A stretch of 64,000 bases of DNA from contig NW_017265139.1 of assembly GCF_001638985.1 (NCBI RefSeq), positions 682,001 to 746,000 on the forward strand. The letters are read 5' to 3'. Made by a program: the position numbers and the translations under genes. This DNA comes from Phycomyces blakesleeanus NRRL 1555(-) (Eukaryota > Mucoromycota > Mucoromycetes > Mucorales > Phycomycetaceae). Positions 10,523 through 22,534 of the stretch are shown here, in pieces (position 1 is the first letter of the stretch; every line of letters starts with the position of its first letter). The notes beneath the pieces were generated by a model. The model worked only from the letters and a program-made list of their open reading frames with translations. It was not told the DNA's origin and searched no databases.

Positions 10523-10789
10523 TGTCGTTCCCGATCTGGGTTGGTCTTCCTTTTACTATAACAAAGTCAAAAGGTCAAACCCACTGGGGATCAAGGAGTA
10601 TACGTAAAATCAAAGAGAGGATAAAAGATACTTTTTATTGATATGAATTGAATTGTCTTATATAGTTTTCTAAACTAATACTGCGCATTATCCGCAGTAG
10701 TTATTATTTATATTTAATTAAAGAAATAGTCATTATACTGCGGTTAACTATCTTCAGATTTTACGGATTCATCAAAATAATGTCCGACA
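10523..10789 (-). repeat. 5' LTR of gypsy element (44-bp deletion)
   Basis: 267 bp, otherwise the same as 5522-5832 by eye. It ends TGTCCGACA where the other LTR has TGTCCAACA, a CpG-to-CpA difference. Confidence 0.93.
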
Positions 10790-10807
10790 ATATACAGCTG
10801 TTGAAAC

Positions 10808-10813
10808 AAAAAA
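10808..10813 (-). terminator. Pol III terminator of tRNA-His
   Basis: A run of six T on the minus strand begins two bases after the mature tRNA 3' end, as expected for RNA polymerase III. The gypsy element ends 18 bp beyond it. Confidence 0.85.
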
Positions 10814-10815
10814 GA

Positions 10816-10886
10816 TGCCATGACCTGGAATCGAACCAGGGTCAGCGCGGCCACAACGCGACGTACTGCCACTATACTATCATGGC
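10816..10886 (-). tRNA. tRNA-His (GTG)
   Basis: 71-nt cloverleaf on the minus strand. The acceptor GCCATGA pairs perfectly with TCATGGC, followed by discriminator A. The D arm is GTAT...GTAC around AGTGGCA. The anticodon loop TTGTGGC carries GTG, on a CGCG/CGCG stem with one T.C mismatch at its base. The T arm is CCTGG-TTCGATT-CCAGG. There is no encoded CCA and no intron. It is the only cellular gene in the window that I can name with confidence. Confidence 0.95.
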
Positions 10887-12705
10887 AATGATATATTTGA
10901 CACGAAATGTTATAATTATAAGCAGCAATAACCAAAATTTCGGTTGTCCGGCAGTGTGGTGACTGCAGAATTCTTTGTAATTCTAGAAAAATTATATTCT
11001 CTTTTTTTTTTGATTTTCCGACGGCAGCCAAGGCTGAATAGAAAGCAATTTTTTTAATTGTAGAGTAAAGCACCAATAAGTACAACAAAAAGGCATCATC
11101 CTGTCAATAATAACTTCATGGAACCACACATCAAATCTTATTTTTTCACTATATTTAACTGAACAAATCAACTTGGAATTAATATTATTTTTATTATATA
11201 TTCTTACAAGCATAACTATCTTCATGATTATAACTTAATAATTATTTTATTTTATTTGTACTTAATGATAGTAAAGAACAAATCACATTTAATAGATTGT
11301 CAGTTATACAACTTTTATTATATTTTTTCAATAATTTTATTTATTTAATTATTCAACAAGTCAATTGCAAAACTATAAATATCGCAATACTTATATTTAA
11401 TAAACATTGATTTTTTATCTTATTTTCTGATAACAAGTTCTCTTAATATTTAATGCTGTTGATATTTTACTTGTTTTGATTATCTGAGTATATTGAGACA
11501 AATCTATTGAGATTGATCAATAATACTGTTTTTCTCTTATTTTTCTCTTATTGATATTATTATTTTTACTTTTACATTCTCTTTTGAGTTTGTGTTTTTC
11601 TCTCTTATAAAAAAGAGATGTTATCTCACATTTATAAATCTATACAAACCCTCAAAAACAGTGATAATATACCACTTGTCAATATTTTAGTGCCAACTAC
11701 AAGCATATATTTGTTTGATCTAATGTCAACTTATTAACAAAATATTAAGCTATAAATAGTGCAAAGTCATGACTCCATCTCTAGACATAACAGAATCCGA
11801 TTTCTTGGATTTATTTTTTTATCTCTCTCTTTTTTCTTTTTTCTTACTATCAACATTTAAATTTCTGCCAGACTTTAAATATCTTTCCATTTTTCTCTAT
11901 TTTTTCTTTGATTTTTTTTTAGATTACTTCCCTTTGCATTGTACTTATTTCTTTATAATTCTTGATATTACTCTTTTAGTATGCTTCACAAGAGTGTATG
12001 TTTTTTAGTAATTTGATATTTATTTTTTATTTTTTATTATTTTTTATTATTTTCTTTTGTGATTATGCTCAAAGACCTGTACACTCTTCTGGATAATTAT
12101 CACTTAGTATAAGATATATCTATATTGTCACTTTGTACATAGCTGTCAATTAGTATATAAGAAAAACATTTTTATCCCAATCGAATTCGTTCAGTTTTTT
12201 CTCTATATTTCTTTTGAATGTCATCACTGAGCTTGAGCTATTGTCCTGTGAAAAATACTAAGTTGCACAATGTTAAGATCTACAAGTACTGTCTCATCAT
12301 TTGTCTATTTGTCTGCCTGTCTGTTTATTCATTTGTCTATTTGTCTATTATCTATATATCTGCTTCTATCTATTTCAAGTCCTGTCTGTTATCTAATTTC
12401 CTTCTTGTTGAATTGTCCTGAGTAAAATGACAAGAATATACACTACAAAAATTATATGATTTCACTCTCAGAAACATCAGTTGCAATAGGGGAAATAAGA
12501 GACTAAAATCATATTTTTGACTGATATTATACTCTAAACGGTGATGTAATTTTTCTGTTATTCTATTGAATGAATGCTAAAACCTGTTCTTTTTTGGATT
12601 GAAATAATAAATTGCAACATTTTCACAAGCTTTTGTAAGGTATGAAATCAAAATAATTGATCTTTTTTAGAAAACAAATAATTCATAGACAAAATATAGA
12701 ATTTA
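10887..12705. other. AT-rich intergenic sequence with a TGTC-rich stretch
   Basis: No supportable gene. Long T-rich tracts occur, and about 12300-12380 there is a degenerate TGTCTATT/TGTCTGCC microsatellite. Open frames here (for example 11769-12008) are Phe/Leu-rich translations of T runs. Confidence 0.6.
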
Positions 12706-12725
12706 CTAGGGGAGCGGTGCTCCCC
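12706..12725 (-). other. Helitron 3' terminal hairpin and CTAG
   Basis: The minus strand reads GGGGAGC-ACC-GCTCCCC, a 7-bp stem with a 3-nt loop, with CTAG overlapping the last stem base and a T in the flank. This is the expected transposition-termination signal. Upstream of it, to about 12774, lie runs of 7-9 G or C that stand out sharply from the AT-rich surroundings. Confidence 0.8.
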
Positions 12726-12958
12726 CCCCCTTTGGGGGGTCCCCCCCCCTCTTCCCTCCCTTTGGGGGGGCCCTGGAGTCTACCGGAAGTAAATATAAAA
12801 CCCTTCCCTATTGGAAGTCTAAGTACCGTATAGCACAATTAATAGGAACATTTTATTTGAGTGAATTATATGAAAAGAAAGGATATGTATAGATGTTTTA
12901 TTATTCAAAAAAAAATTGGTTAGATGAGTTTATAATGTATGTTATATATAATTTTTTA

Positions 12959-15900
12959 CTAAATGTCAAAGACTTCCTTAAATACAACATTGTCTGTAAA
13001 TACAGTATTTGCCGTTTCATTGGAATTTGCTGGTATATCAAGCATTATCTTGATTGTAGAAGGTTTTCTGACCTGGGATAGAGCAACATACAGCTGGCCA
13101 TTGGAGAATACTGGGGCAGAGAGATATAATCCAATGCTCTCAGAAGTTTAACCTTGTGACTTGTTTATTGTCATTGCGAATGCAAGACAAACTGGAAATT
13201 GGAACCGCTGGAATTCAATTTCACCATTTGATCCAGATGGATTAAGCTTTATTCTTGGAATAAGAGATACTTGCCTGGCATTGGATCCAGTCACAATCGT
13301 TGCTCTGATGACAGATGTTCCAAAAGAGTTGAAAATCAGGCATATACTATTACAGAGGCCATTTTTTGGGTCAAGATTGTGAAGAAGCATGATAGGACAT
13401 CCTTTTTTTAAGGACAGTGAGTGAGGTGGTAGGGATCCAGGATCAATGATATTTAGTAGCTCAACTGGATATGTCAACTGACCATCTTCATCAATTCCCT
13501 GGTCAACGCTCTTAAACTCTCGTGCCTCTCCAAGAAACTGGCTCAGAAGAATATCATTGAGTTTCTTGACATCTTTATTCTTAGGAGTAAGCAAAGCACG
13601 GCCCATGAGAAAATGAGGGTTGGCTGCATTAGAGGAGAGATCATGGAAAACTGCTTTGGCCGGATCAGCAGGATTACATCCAGAAAGTAACATATGAGAC
13701 GGAATTGGGATGGTGTCATCACTGCCTGTTGTGTGGGCAGAACCACTACCAACTTGCAAGAGAAATGCTCCAAATTCCCTAAGCTCTAATGTTTCTTGTT
13801 CATTATTTGCTTAGGCAATTCGCATGTTTGTTGTATGCTGCAAGGTTTTTACATTTCTCTATGCAGATGCTTTCTTGATACATTGGCTTACAGCCTGAGC
13901 TCTTGTTGCCTTGGGTATAACAGGAAGAATCTGCTGAAAATCGCCCCCAAAGACAAACAACTTCCCTCCAAATGGAATATTTTCAAGCAATGGATCAACA
14001 GCCTCCATTATATCTTGCATGGATCTGCTTACAGTATTAAAAACATCTTTACTAATCATAGAAGCTTCGTCCCAGATAACCAATTCTGTTCTTCTAATAA
14101 GTTTTCCCATTTGCAAGTTTGTGTTGATGGAGCATAAGAAGTTAAGATCAACTTGTACTGGAATCTTAAACCTGGAATGTGCTGTACGCCCACCGTCTAA
14201 CAGCAATGCAGCAATTCCACTTGTTGCTACTGCAAGAGCAATTTTTCCTTGTTGGCGAGTTTTTTGAAGCAAGGCATTAAAGACAAATGTCTTTCCCATC
14301 CCACCTGGATCATTGACAAAGTACAATTTTGGGGCTCCCACGTTTTCTTCAATTGCGCTTAATACTGTTGTATAGACATGTCTTTGTGAATTATTGAATG
14401 TCAATGTATCTGGATCTGGCAAAAGCTGGGCTTGATCGAATAAATCTTCTTGTTCTTGTATGATAGCTTGAACATCTTGCCCATTTGGGCTAAAGTGCTG
14501 GATGTCAGGCATTGATAGAAGAACAAATCCAGTGAATAACATGAGAGACATAGAGTTGGCAGATAGATGACTTTCGATACCCCATAAACATCTGTCAAAC
14601 ATATCTTGCGTGGGGGCTAACGCAGGAATTCTACTACTTTCTCTTGCCAAATGAAGATAATCTTCAATCATAGAATCGCGATGAGCAAGCCACAAAGAGA
14701 AAGGATATGATACTGCACAGAAAATCAAAAGAATAGCAAAGAGTCTTCGTAAAGAAAATGAGATCTGATGAGCTGCTGCCTCTTCCATACAGTTACTCCA
14801 CTTATCATTATTCAAAAATAATCCCAGAGCATGACATACAGCTTGGTTTGTTTCATACACACATTCTTCTACTGTACATATGTCTTCAAAGCTTTTGGCC
14901 CCTTTAACATTATGCAGCAGTAATTGTAACAAATATTTTTCAATATCTCTTGGAGACACTGTGTAAACTCTGCCAATCGTTCCTTTATCAAAACTCTTAC
15001 GTGCTGTCCATTTTCGTTCTTTTGTATTCTATACATAAAGAGAAGGAAAGTCGACGTAAAGAAGTTTTTCAGATGATGGGTGTGTAGCATTATAGTCAAA
15101 ATATCCTATTAAAGTAGTGTTTTTTCTGGAATTTGCAACATCCTCTGAGTTAGAAGATGGATTATAATATACGGGTTGGGCATTTTCCAGATGGATTGAA
15201 AGTCGTTGATGGCTGGGATACTCTTGATGAAGCTTGAAAGAAAATATTCTCCAGCATGCTTCAGAAGCGGAGACATACTGAGCATCAAGAAACTTATTAA
15301 CTTCATTTACATGCTCTTGTTGTTGTTGTGGAGCAGAATTGGTGGGTGTAGGCTGCACACGGGTTATTGCGCGATCATGTCCTTTATATACATATTTGTA
15401 GAGGTATTTTATGACAGAAACAGAGATGCTAATCTCAACATTTATATGAGCATTGTATTTTGCACATATGTATCTATTGTGTGGAACAACCCATCCATTA
15501 TCCATGATCTTTGGCCCTCTTCTAATAACTCTTCCATTTCGACTGCGTTGATAAATAGGATATCCGTTTCCACCATTGCTAGTCTCATTGCAAAGCTTTT
15601 TAGGATAATTCTTTGAACAGATCCCATTCTTCATGCATGGTGCTTTTGGATATTTCTTTCCACATGGGCCATGCATCAAGTATTTTTTTACTGTTTCATA
15701 TGCCAATGGCTCAGTTTCAGAATCTGGGATTTCAGCCGAAACTATTCTGTCAAAATCTTTTATTGTTTTTGGTTTATCTTGTGGTCGCAAAATCAAATGA
15801 ATGTGGGCATGAGGAAGTCCGCGCTTTTGAAATTCAATGACATATATAAAGGCCAAAACTTTCCCCAGAATATTTTTTTTGTAAGGTCAATCATGAGCTC

Positions 15901-17797
15901 TTTGAGCTTCATATTGAAAGCCCGAGAACAAAGATCTGGTCTGTCATTAGCTTTTTGCCCAGCCAACAGAGAATTTGTGATTTCTGGCCACTTTGAATTG
16001 CAAGTGAAAGTTATGAACAAATCAGACTTGCCAAAACGACGCACAATACTCATTGAATCTTGATAAAGTTGAGCCATATACCGGGGGCTACCAATAAAAG
16101 AAGATGGAAGAATAACTCTCTTTCCAAGATTTGCAAGATTACAATCGTTATGGATAACAGCATCCTGAATTCCACTATAAAGATCTACACGGAGACGATT
16201 TTGATTGCTGGTGATGAAGTGCAGCCGATCATGCTCAACTTTGGCATACATATCAACAATATATTGTTGAAAGAGACGGCCAAAAAGATGGAGGAGGTGC
16301 TGTGTGTTGCGTCAATACATCAAACAGTTTGAGTACCATTGCATTACTGTGACATGCTCTTCTGACAATGAGCTGGCATCAATGGTCCAACCATCTTCAC
16401 TATGTGGAAAGAGTAGCACATAGTGTAAAGCATCATAAGATCAGTGGTACTCATTGATGCTCTGTTGGAAGTTGGCTCTGGTGTGCAGCACAATGTCTCT
16501 TGAAGTACTCTCTTCATTATTCATAATAAGAACTGCTATTTCACTTGCAGTTGGAGCATTGTACCGTCTTTGATCTCGAGGCCCCTCAGCTACTAAACAC
16601 AAAGTGAGATCTATAGATTGTCCCTTTTCCCAAGAAATTTGATCCATTGTTCTGAAGAGATGTACGAATGGATTTGTTTCCATAAGAATGGACTGAATCT
16701 TCTCCAAAACACTTCTCTCCAATTGTGGGGAATGGTACTGTCTTTGATCTATCTGAGCAGCACTATCATAAATATAGATCTGAGCGAATTTTAGGTAAGC
16801 GACATCAGATTCTGTCACTGGCAAAATAGATCCAATTCTATGACAAATTGTTCCGTGAATCCAGAAGTTGTATGCCCCATTGATATTGTTGCCAACAGAG
16901 GTATCAATTTTAGCTCCCAAAGAAGTAAAGCTCATTGTACTATTATAGCTTCGAATGTTTTCAAGAAACTTCTTTCCATCACGTGTTCTATAGTTCAAAA
17001 GCTCAGCAATTCCTGTAGGTGTTGGCTCAATTTGGGGGAGAACATGCTTTTCTTTGTTACAACACATAGAGAACGTGCGGCTTCTTAAAGAAGAACGACT
17101 GTTTTTTTTCATGTGCCCACATCATTGCCCCACAAAATTGACACTCGATATCCATATCTCCACTGTTATCAACTGCTGGTTCTGAAATAGCTGGAAGTCG
17201 GGCAATATTATTCAAGTCTCTGCCTCGATTTCTAGATCCTCTTGCTCTGCTACTGTTATTGTTTGAACAAAATCTGCTTGTAATTTGGCAATGATCAGTT
17301 CCATTACAGTGAGGACAATGGGGTAAAATTGATCCTCTATTCACAGTTGAAATCTCCTTGACTTCTTCTTCTCTTCCAGTCATTTCTTCATCGGATGAAG
17401 TCTCCTCAATCTCTTCTTCCATGACTGCTTCAAGAACTTCAGTAATAGTCTCATTTGCGAGTGGAAATTCAGTCAACTCAGAAACTGAAATAGAAGTCGA
17501 TGTTTCTATGTCCAAATTTTGGTCTTGAACAGGCTCACTTCTTATTCTTAAGGCAGCAGCTATTTTTTTATAAACACATTTATTATTAAAAAATATATAT
17601 AATACTTGCAGTAATATGCATAAGTGTATAAATAAATAGTTACTTCGGCTACTTTCTGCAGGATATTCATCTACATTAGCTCTCTTTTGAGGAATGTGGA
17701 GAGAAATGTTCTTTGGGTTAATGAGACATTGTTTATGAGTACTTCTGCTATGTCTAAGCATATGGCAAGCAGCACAACAACGTTGAGTAGATGACAT
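12959..17797 (-). pseudogene. Helitron Rep-Pif1 helicase (multiply disrupted)
   Basis: Likely start at ATG 17797 (MSSTQRCCAACHMLRHSRS), with an in-frame 84-nt intron at 17560-17643. Cys-rich N-terminal segments follow (CPHCNGTDHCQ, CQFCGAMMW). Then comes a Helitron-like N domain (FGRLFQQYIVDMYAKVE, FGKSDLFITFTCN). The Rep HUH motif is GLPHAHIHLIL, with two Tyr in IKYLYKYVYKGHDR. The helicase has Walker A DPGGMGKT, Walker B VIWDEASM and the late motif INKSQG, ending with QLYVALSQVRKP. Stops interrupt conserved context at 16441-16443, 16312-16314, 15029-15031, 13859-13861, 13811-13813 and 13148-13150. Frameshifts fall in A8 runs at 17102-17109 and 15873-15880. Catalytic motifs are preserved but the copy is dead as written. 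Confidence 0.92.
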
Positions 17798-18209
17798 TTT
17801 ATTTTTCGGTTTTTTTTTCAAAGTTAGAGTTTGGTTTGATAGTTGTATAAGTTTTTTGACAATAGTTTGTAAAATAAATTCAAGGGGTTAATATCTCGGT
17901 ATATCATGTGACATAGTAATGTCAGGAGTGGATTGGAATTGGCACTCAGTTCCAATCCTACCCAATCAGAAACAACTACTCCAACCACAGTAGTTGGGTG
18001 AGCAAGGCCAAGAAGAAGAAGACAACCATTGCTCAGCAAGATACCACAGCAAAAGGACTTAGCTAGAATCTAGGATACTGCAACATCTTATAAATTAATA
18101 TAAATATCACAAATATTATCACAAATAAACATTATCTTTATCTTCATATTTCATTCTATCTTATTATCTTATTGTGTGACTTCTCGCACATTACAGTAAA
18201 AGTGCTAGA

Positions 18210-18939
18210 TTTTAGATGTGAATAGATGTTTTACAGGCAAATTTGTATATCACGTGATGCTGCTAATTTTGATTGATTTTAGATATATAGATATTACATA
18301 AACTTTATTTTAAGTTTTTTTAACAATATTGTATATTAAAGATATGCTCTATGGTTATTTACTATGAAAAATGACACTTATTTAAGATATACAATAAAAA
18401 TACACAAATCTTTCTTTGAATGTATTTTCAAAACATCTCCAAGAATTTTTAAGAATTGCCAAGACATTCTTAAGGTATGCCCAAGAGAATTCTAAGGCAT
18501 TTCCAAGAATAAATAGGCAAATAAACACTTGGCTATTATAAAAAGCCAAGAATTTTTATTTATAGAGAGCAAAATTGATTATAGACACATGCCATGAAAT
18601 AGTAGAAATTAAAGAGATAGAAATATCACATTAAAAAGTATGTTTATAGAATATTTATACTTCTTTTATTATATAAAGTTCCAAAGCTCCAACTATGCTC
18701 AGAAACAACAGCTATCTCATTGAATGCAAGTATTCTGTCTGCTCTCACCCTGTCTGAGACTATATATATGTGTCTGTTCAGACATATCAAAGACATGCAG
18801 AAAAAGATTGTCAGAATTACATCCAGAGAAGATTATCTTGTATGTAAAAAATACTTCTCTTCATTTTCAATTTTAATCTAATACACATTATATTATAGAA
18901 ATTTCTACAGAAGTATCTCATACAAAAAATGATATATAC
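18210..18939. other. AT-rich spacer
   Basis: No gene seen. A short CAAGAATT/CCAAGAAT-like repetition occurs around 18435-18510. The segment probably contains the 5' flank of the tnp2 remnant that follows. Confidence 0.5.
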
Positions 18940-21570
18940 ATGAATATTGAAATTGAAATCAATGATGTTGAAGAATATTCTGAAGAGAATTCTGAAGAGT
19001 GTGTTGAAAGTAAACCTATAAATTGATTAAGACTATGCAATTAAATAGCATATCTAACCTTTTATATGACAATTCTTTCATAGAATCTATGACTCACCTC
19101 TTTCTGCTGACAATAACATCTTTACTGACTAAAGCAATGATAACAACAATAGCATTGATTTGGACCTCTTTAAAAAACTTAAAGAGTCTCAAGAATTTGA
19201 TGGTCAGTAATAAAAAAATAAGTAAAATTTACTGTATATTAATAGATTATCAAATAGATCACTACTATTTATTAAATATGCTAGAAGATTCAAATCTTGC
19301 CTTCATTGCTTCTTTTGTTACCACATTTATATCAAAATATGTGGTAAATTCTGGTGGTGTCATACTGCTAAAGTTCATCAATGAGGTTCTGGCACATTTT
19401 GAACAGTCCTTCCATCTTCCCTTGAGCTTGAGTGGTTTCAATTCCATTACAGGAATCAATTTGTTAACTAGAGACTTGTATTGTTATGTTGCATGTAGTG
19501 AATGCAACAGCATTTATTTTGAGTCTGCATCTGTCCCTTAGTGTTGTGATGCTTGAAAGCTTTCTGGACCAGTTTGTGAAAACAATCTTTTCTTGAGAAC
19601 CACTGCTGGTTTTCAACACCCAAGAAAATTGTACATATACAGCTCAGTTACAAACATTTTGCATACTTTTTTCTGCCGTTCTGGATTTGAGGAATTGCTT
19701 AACCTTTGAAGATCTAGACAGCAAGTTTCAGGAACTCTATTTGGCATCTATGATGGTGCAAAATGGAATACTCTGAAAGATAGCATGAATCAGCAGTTTG
19801 TATGCAATGAATGATCCATAATGCTTACTTTCAACATTGACTGGTTCTAATCTTTCGATGGGGTTACTTACTCTTGTGGCGCAATTTACCTCTCAATCAA
19901 CAATCTTCCAAGAAAAGAGAGGTATAAGAAGAAGAATGTAATTCTTGCTGGCCTCATGCCAGGGCCTAAAGACGCCAAGATAAGTAAAATAAATCACTAC
20001 CTCTGCCCCCTTGTTGCCGAACTTAAGACTTTGTATGACAGTGTAATGATACCTACAGCTCAGTGTCCCCAAGAAACTCATGTTTGCACTGCTCTGTTTC
20101 TTGCTGCCCACAAGACATGTGGGTTTACATCACACACCAGTGTCAATACATGCCATATATACAACTGTAAGTTCACTTGCCTTCCTGACAACAGAGATAT
20201 GAACTATTTAGCATTTGTCTTCTCTGACTGGGTGGCTCAAACTGAGCAAGAGAACTGACAATTTGCTATTGCATAAAAAAACGTAAGGAATGAGAACCAG
20301 CAAAGAATTATAGAAAGAGAGAATGATGTCTGCTGATCGGAACTCCATGAGCTTGTATATTTCAATGCAGTAGAGTGCACTATAATAAATCTGATGTACA
20401 ACCCCTTCGTCGGAACCACCAAATGCATCATGGAAAAGTGGATATCAACTGGTCTGATCTCTAATGCACATCTCATAGCTATGCAAGACAATGCCAATAA
20501 GCTTCATGTTCCTATAGGCTACACATCTCTCAGAAAAAAGATAATTAAGACATTTCCTTTCATAAAGGCTGATAAATGGAAGTCATGGTGCCTTGTCTAC
20601 TCTCCCACTGTTCTGTCTGATCACCTTCTGCAAAAACATTTTGACAACTGGATGTGCTTTGTCAATGCCTGTCAGTATCTAGCCATGCCAAGCTTGACGT
20701 ACAGCAACCTTGCTGAGACACATTTTTGCTTGGAGCTATTTGGAAGAAATTCACAGACTCTGTATGGAGAGCAATTCATCACTCCAAATATGTACCTACA
20801 CCTACATATCAAAGAAACGGTTCTTAACTTTGGGCCAGCATATGGTTATTGGCTGTTCTGCTTTGAGCATTTTAACAGCATAGTTAAATCATATAAAACC
20901 AACAAAAAAACGGCTTTGAGGGCACACTCTTAAAGAAATATCTCGAGGATATATCCAAAGCCAACTTAATCTGAGCAACTTTACCTATGATACAAAATGA
21001 GAAGCACAAGTTGTTACTACATGAACTCATCCATTCTGCCATCATCATCAATATGCCACCTACAAACACTAGTCACAATTTTAATCTAAGCAACTTCCTT
21101 AATTCTATGAACAATACAGATCAAATTAAATGAAATGAGCCATTATCTGAAGATTGTTATCTGCTCAAAATTGGCAACTATGAACCTATGAAAGAATAAG
21201 AATATGTCCATCTTCTTGAGTTTTACCATCTAAGATATGACAACATATATCTATGAGGCTATCGGGAGGCAGCCATTAATTTACCATTTATAAACAATAT
21301 GATTCAAAATATGCTGTCTATAAATCTTCTCAGCCAGGTCTATAAAGCTGGACCTTTCATCCAGGCATCATTCCAAAAAACTAGAACAAACGCAATTAAG
21401 ATGTATACTGATCAAATACAATACATCTTCATAAATAACGTCGTCAACTGTAGACCATATGAGCCACTCCACCACACTTTTGTCTATGTCAAGTTGTACA
21501 TCTCTGCAGTCGAAAATGCAGCAAGAGTTGAGGATGTCATAATTGATGACTTTCGTTTTTTTTACAGATG
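18940..21570 (+). pseudogene. tnp2-type transposase, heavily decayed (EnSpm/CACTA superfamily)
   Basis: Begins near ATG 18940 with an acidic leader (EEYSEENSEECVE). Two early Cys pairs follow (LYCYVACSEC). The catalytic region is recognisable though broken: NIDWF-stop-SFDGVTYSCGAI, then INNLPREERYKKKNVI, LAGLMPGPKDAKISKIN and CGFTSHTSVNTCHIYNCKF (zinc-binding-like). After two further stops come ELHELVYFNAVECTII and KRIMEKW-like sequence (here KCIMEKWISTGL), then GPAYGYWLFCFEHFNSI. At least seven stops or frame breaks occur. The family normally cuts and pastes CACTA-ended elements. A better preserved C-terminal part of the same type lies at 63103-64000. Element termini were not found. Confidence 0.75.
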
Positions 21571-22040
21571 ACTTTCATTGTATATTGCCCATTCATTGCA
21601 TATTATCTGTTGTCATTGGTAAATGTGTAAATGCAGAAGGATAACAAGTGTTGAGTTGGTGTGATGCAACGTTGTCAGAAATATAATAAATGAGAATAGG
21701 GTTGCCAACAAGTACAGAAGGCAAATATATAGAGATATAGAGATGAATTACTGTGATAATGCTCGGGTCTATCCAACAGTAAGGAGATGTAATAAAATGT
21801 GTATAAAAAAGAATAAATATAACAAGAAGTATGCTTATAACTATCGCGAAGAGTTGTTATAAGTCAGTGACAATGAAATAAATGTATAAACAAAAGTAAA
21901 ATAAAGGATTTGATCAATAAAATAAAGATAGATAAGGATTCTGTTTTATTATTGTTTCATCTGAAGACTTTTATATGTGAACAATCTATACTACTTTGTT
22001 ATAAAGCTCTATTAAAGCAGTACCAATGATGAAATACAAT

Positions 22041-22109
22041 GCACAAGAGTACGCCTTGTGCAAGAGGATTGAAGGAAATCCTGCAAAGAGCGTCATACTT
22101 CTTTGCAGG
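22041..22109. other. Two adjacent perfect hairpins
   Basis: GCACAAG (22041-22047) pairs with CTTGTGC (22055-22061), loop 7. CCTGCAAAGA (22080-22089) pairs with TCTTTGCAGG (22100-22109), a perfect 10-bp stem with loop 10. The surrounding 21571-22534 region is otherwise AT-rich with no recognised gene. Confidence 0.6.
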
Positions 22110-22534
22110 ATATTCGTGGTCTGAGTGGAACCAAAAGAACACACTGTGTCAAGGAGTTGTCAGGATGGTTATTGTACCATTTCTTAGAAAAGTATATGCT
22201 TAATTCGAAAATAAATAATCTCATTAGCTATTGTAAATTTATGAAAAATCATTAAAAGAATGTTTATAATTTAAAAATACCAAAAATTTTTTTTTAATTT
22301 TTTTGATTGCCCACTCAGCCAGAGGGATTGTCAACATGGATGGCAGATCTATTTTTATGTCAACTTGGGTTTGTTTTGTAACCAACTTGGACTTATCCCC
22401 AAAGTTGTTACCACTCAATAAATCTACAGTTTTGAAGAGCTTTTGAAGCTATATAATTGTTATAAATTATATAAGTAAATGAAGTGCGCTTTTAAAATAA
22501 AATCTCTTTTATATTTTGTTACTTCATCACTTCT

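Larger units (their letters stand above)
5522..10789 (-). mobile_element. Ty3/gypsy LTR retrotransposon
   Basis: A 5.27-kb element transcribed from the minus strand. LTRs (5522-5832 and 10523-10789) begin TGTCG and end CRACA. A 4-bp flank ATAT occurs on both sides (5518-5521, 10790-10793). In element order it holds: 5' LTR, primer-binding-like site, gag, protease, RT, RNase H, integrase with GPY/F motif, polypurine tract, 3' LTR. Domain order with integrase last defines Ty3/gypsy. The two LTRs match except for a 44-bp deletion in the right LTR and one CpG change, so insertion was recent. However, pol carries a nonsense codon and two catalytic substitutions. Confidence 0.95.
12706..18209 (-). 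mobile_element. Helitron (Rep/helicase rolling-circle transposon)
   Basis: Candidate termini bracket a Rep-Pif1 helicase coding region on the minus strand. The 3' end is a 7-bp G/C hairpin (12709-12725) directly followed by CTAG (12709-12706) and then T. The 5' end reads A then TCTAGCACTTTTACTG from 18209. This satisfies the Helitron rules: 5' TC, 3' hairpin plus CTRR, insertion between A and T, no target duplication. The size would be 5.5 kb. The helicase and Rep regions are certain. The 5' end is chosen by position and motif and could be elsewhere. Confidence 0.85.

Noticed and set aside
13859..15031. Helitron stop codons as proof of RIP-type CpA mutation
   Set aside because: Stops made by C-to-T changes can only arise from CAA, CAG, CGA or TGG codons, so the CpA context of most of them is expected by chance and is not evidence for RIP.
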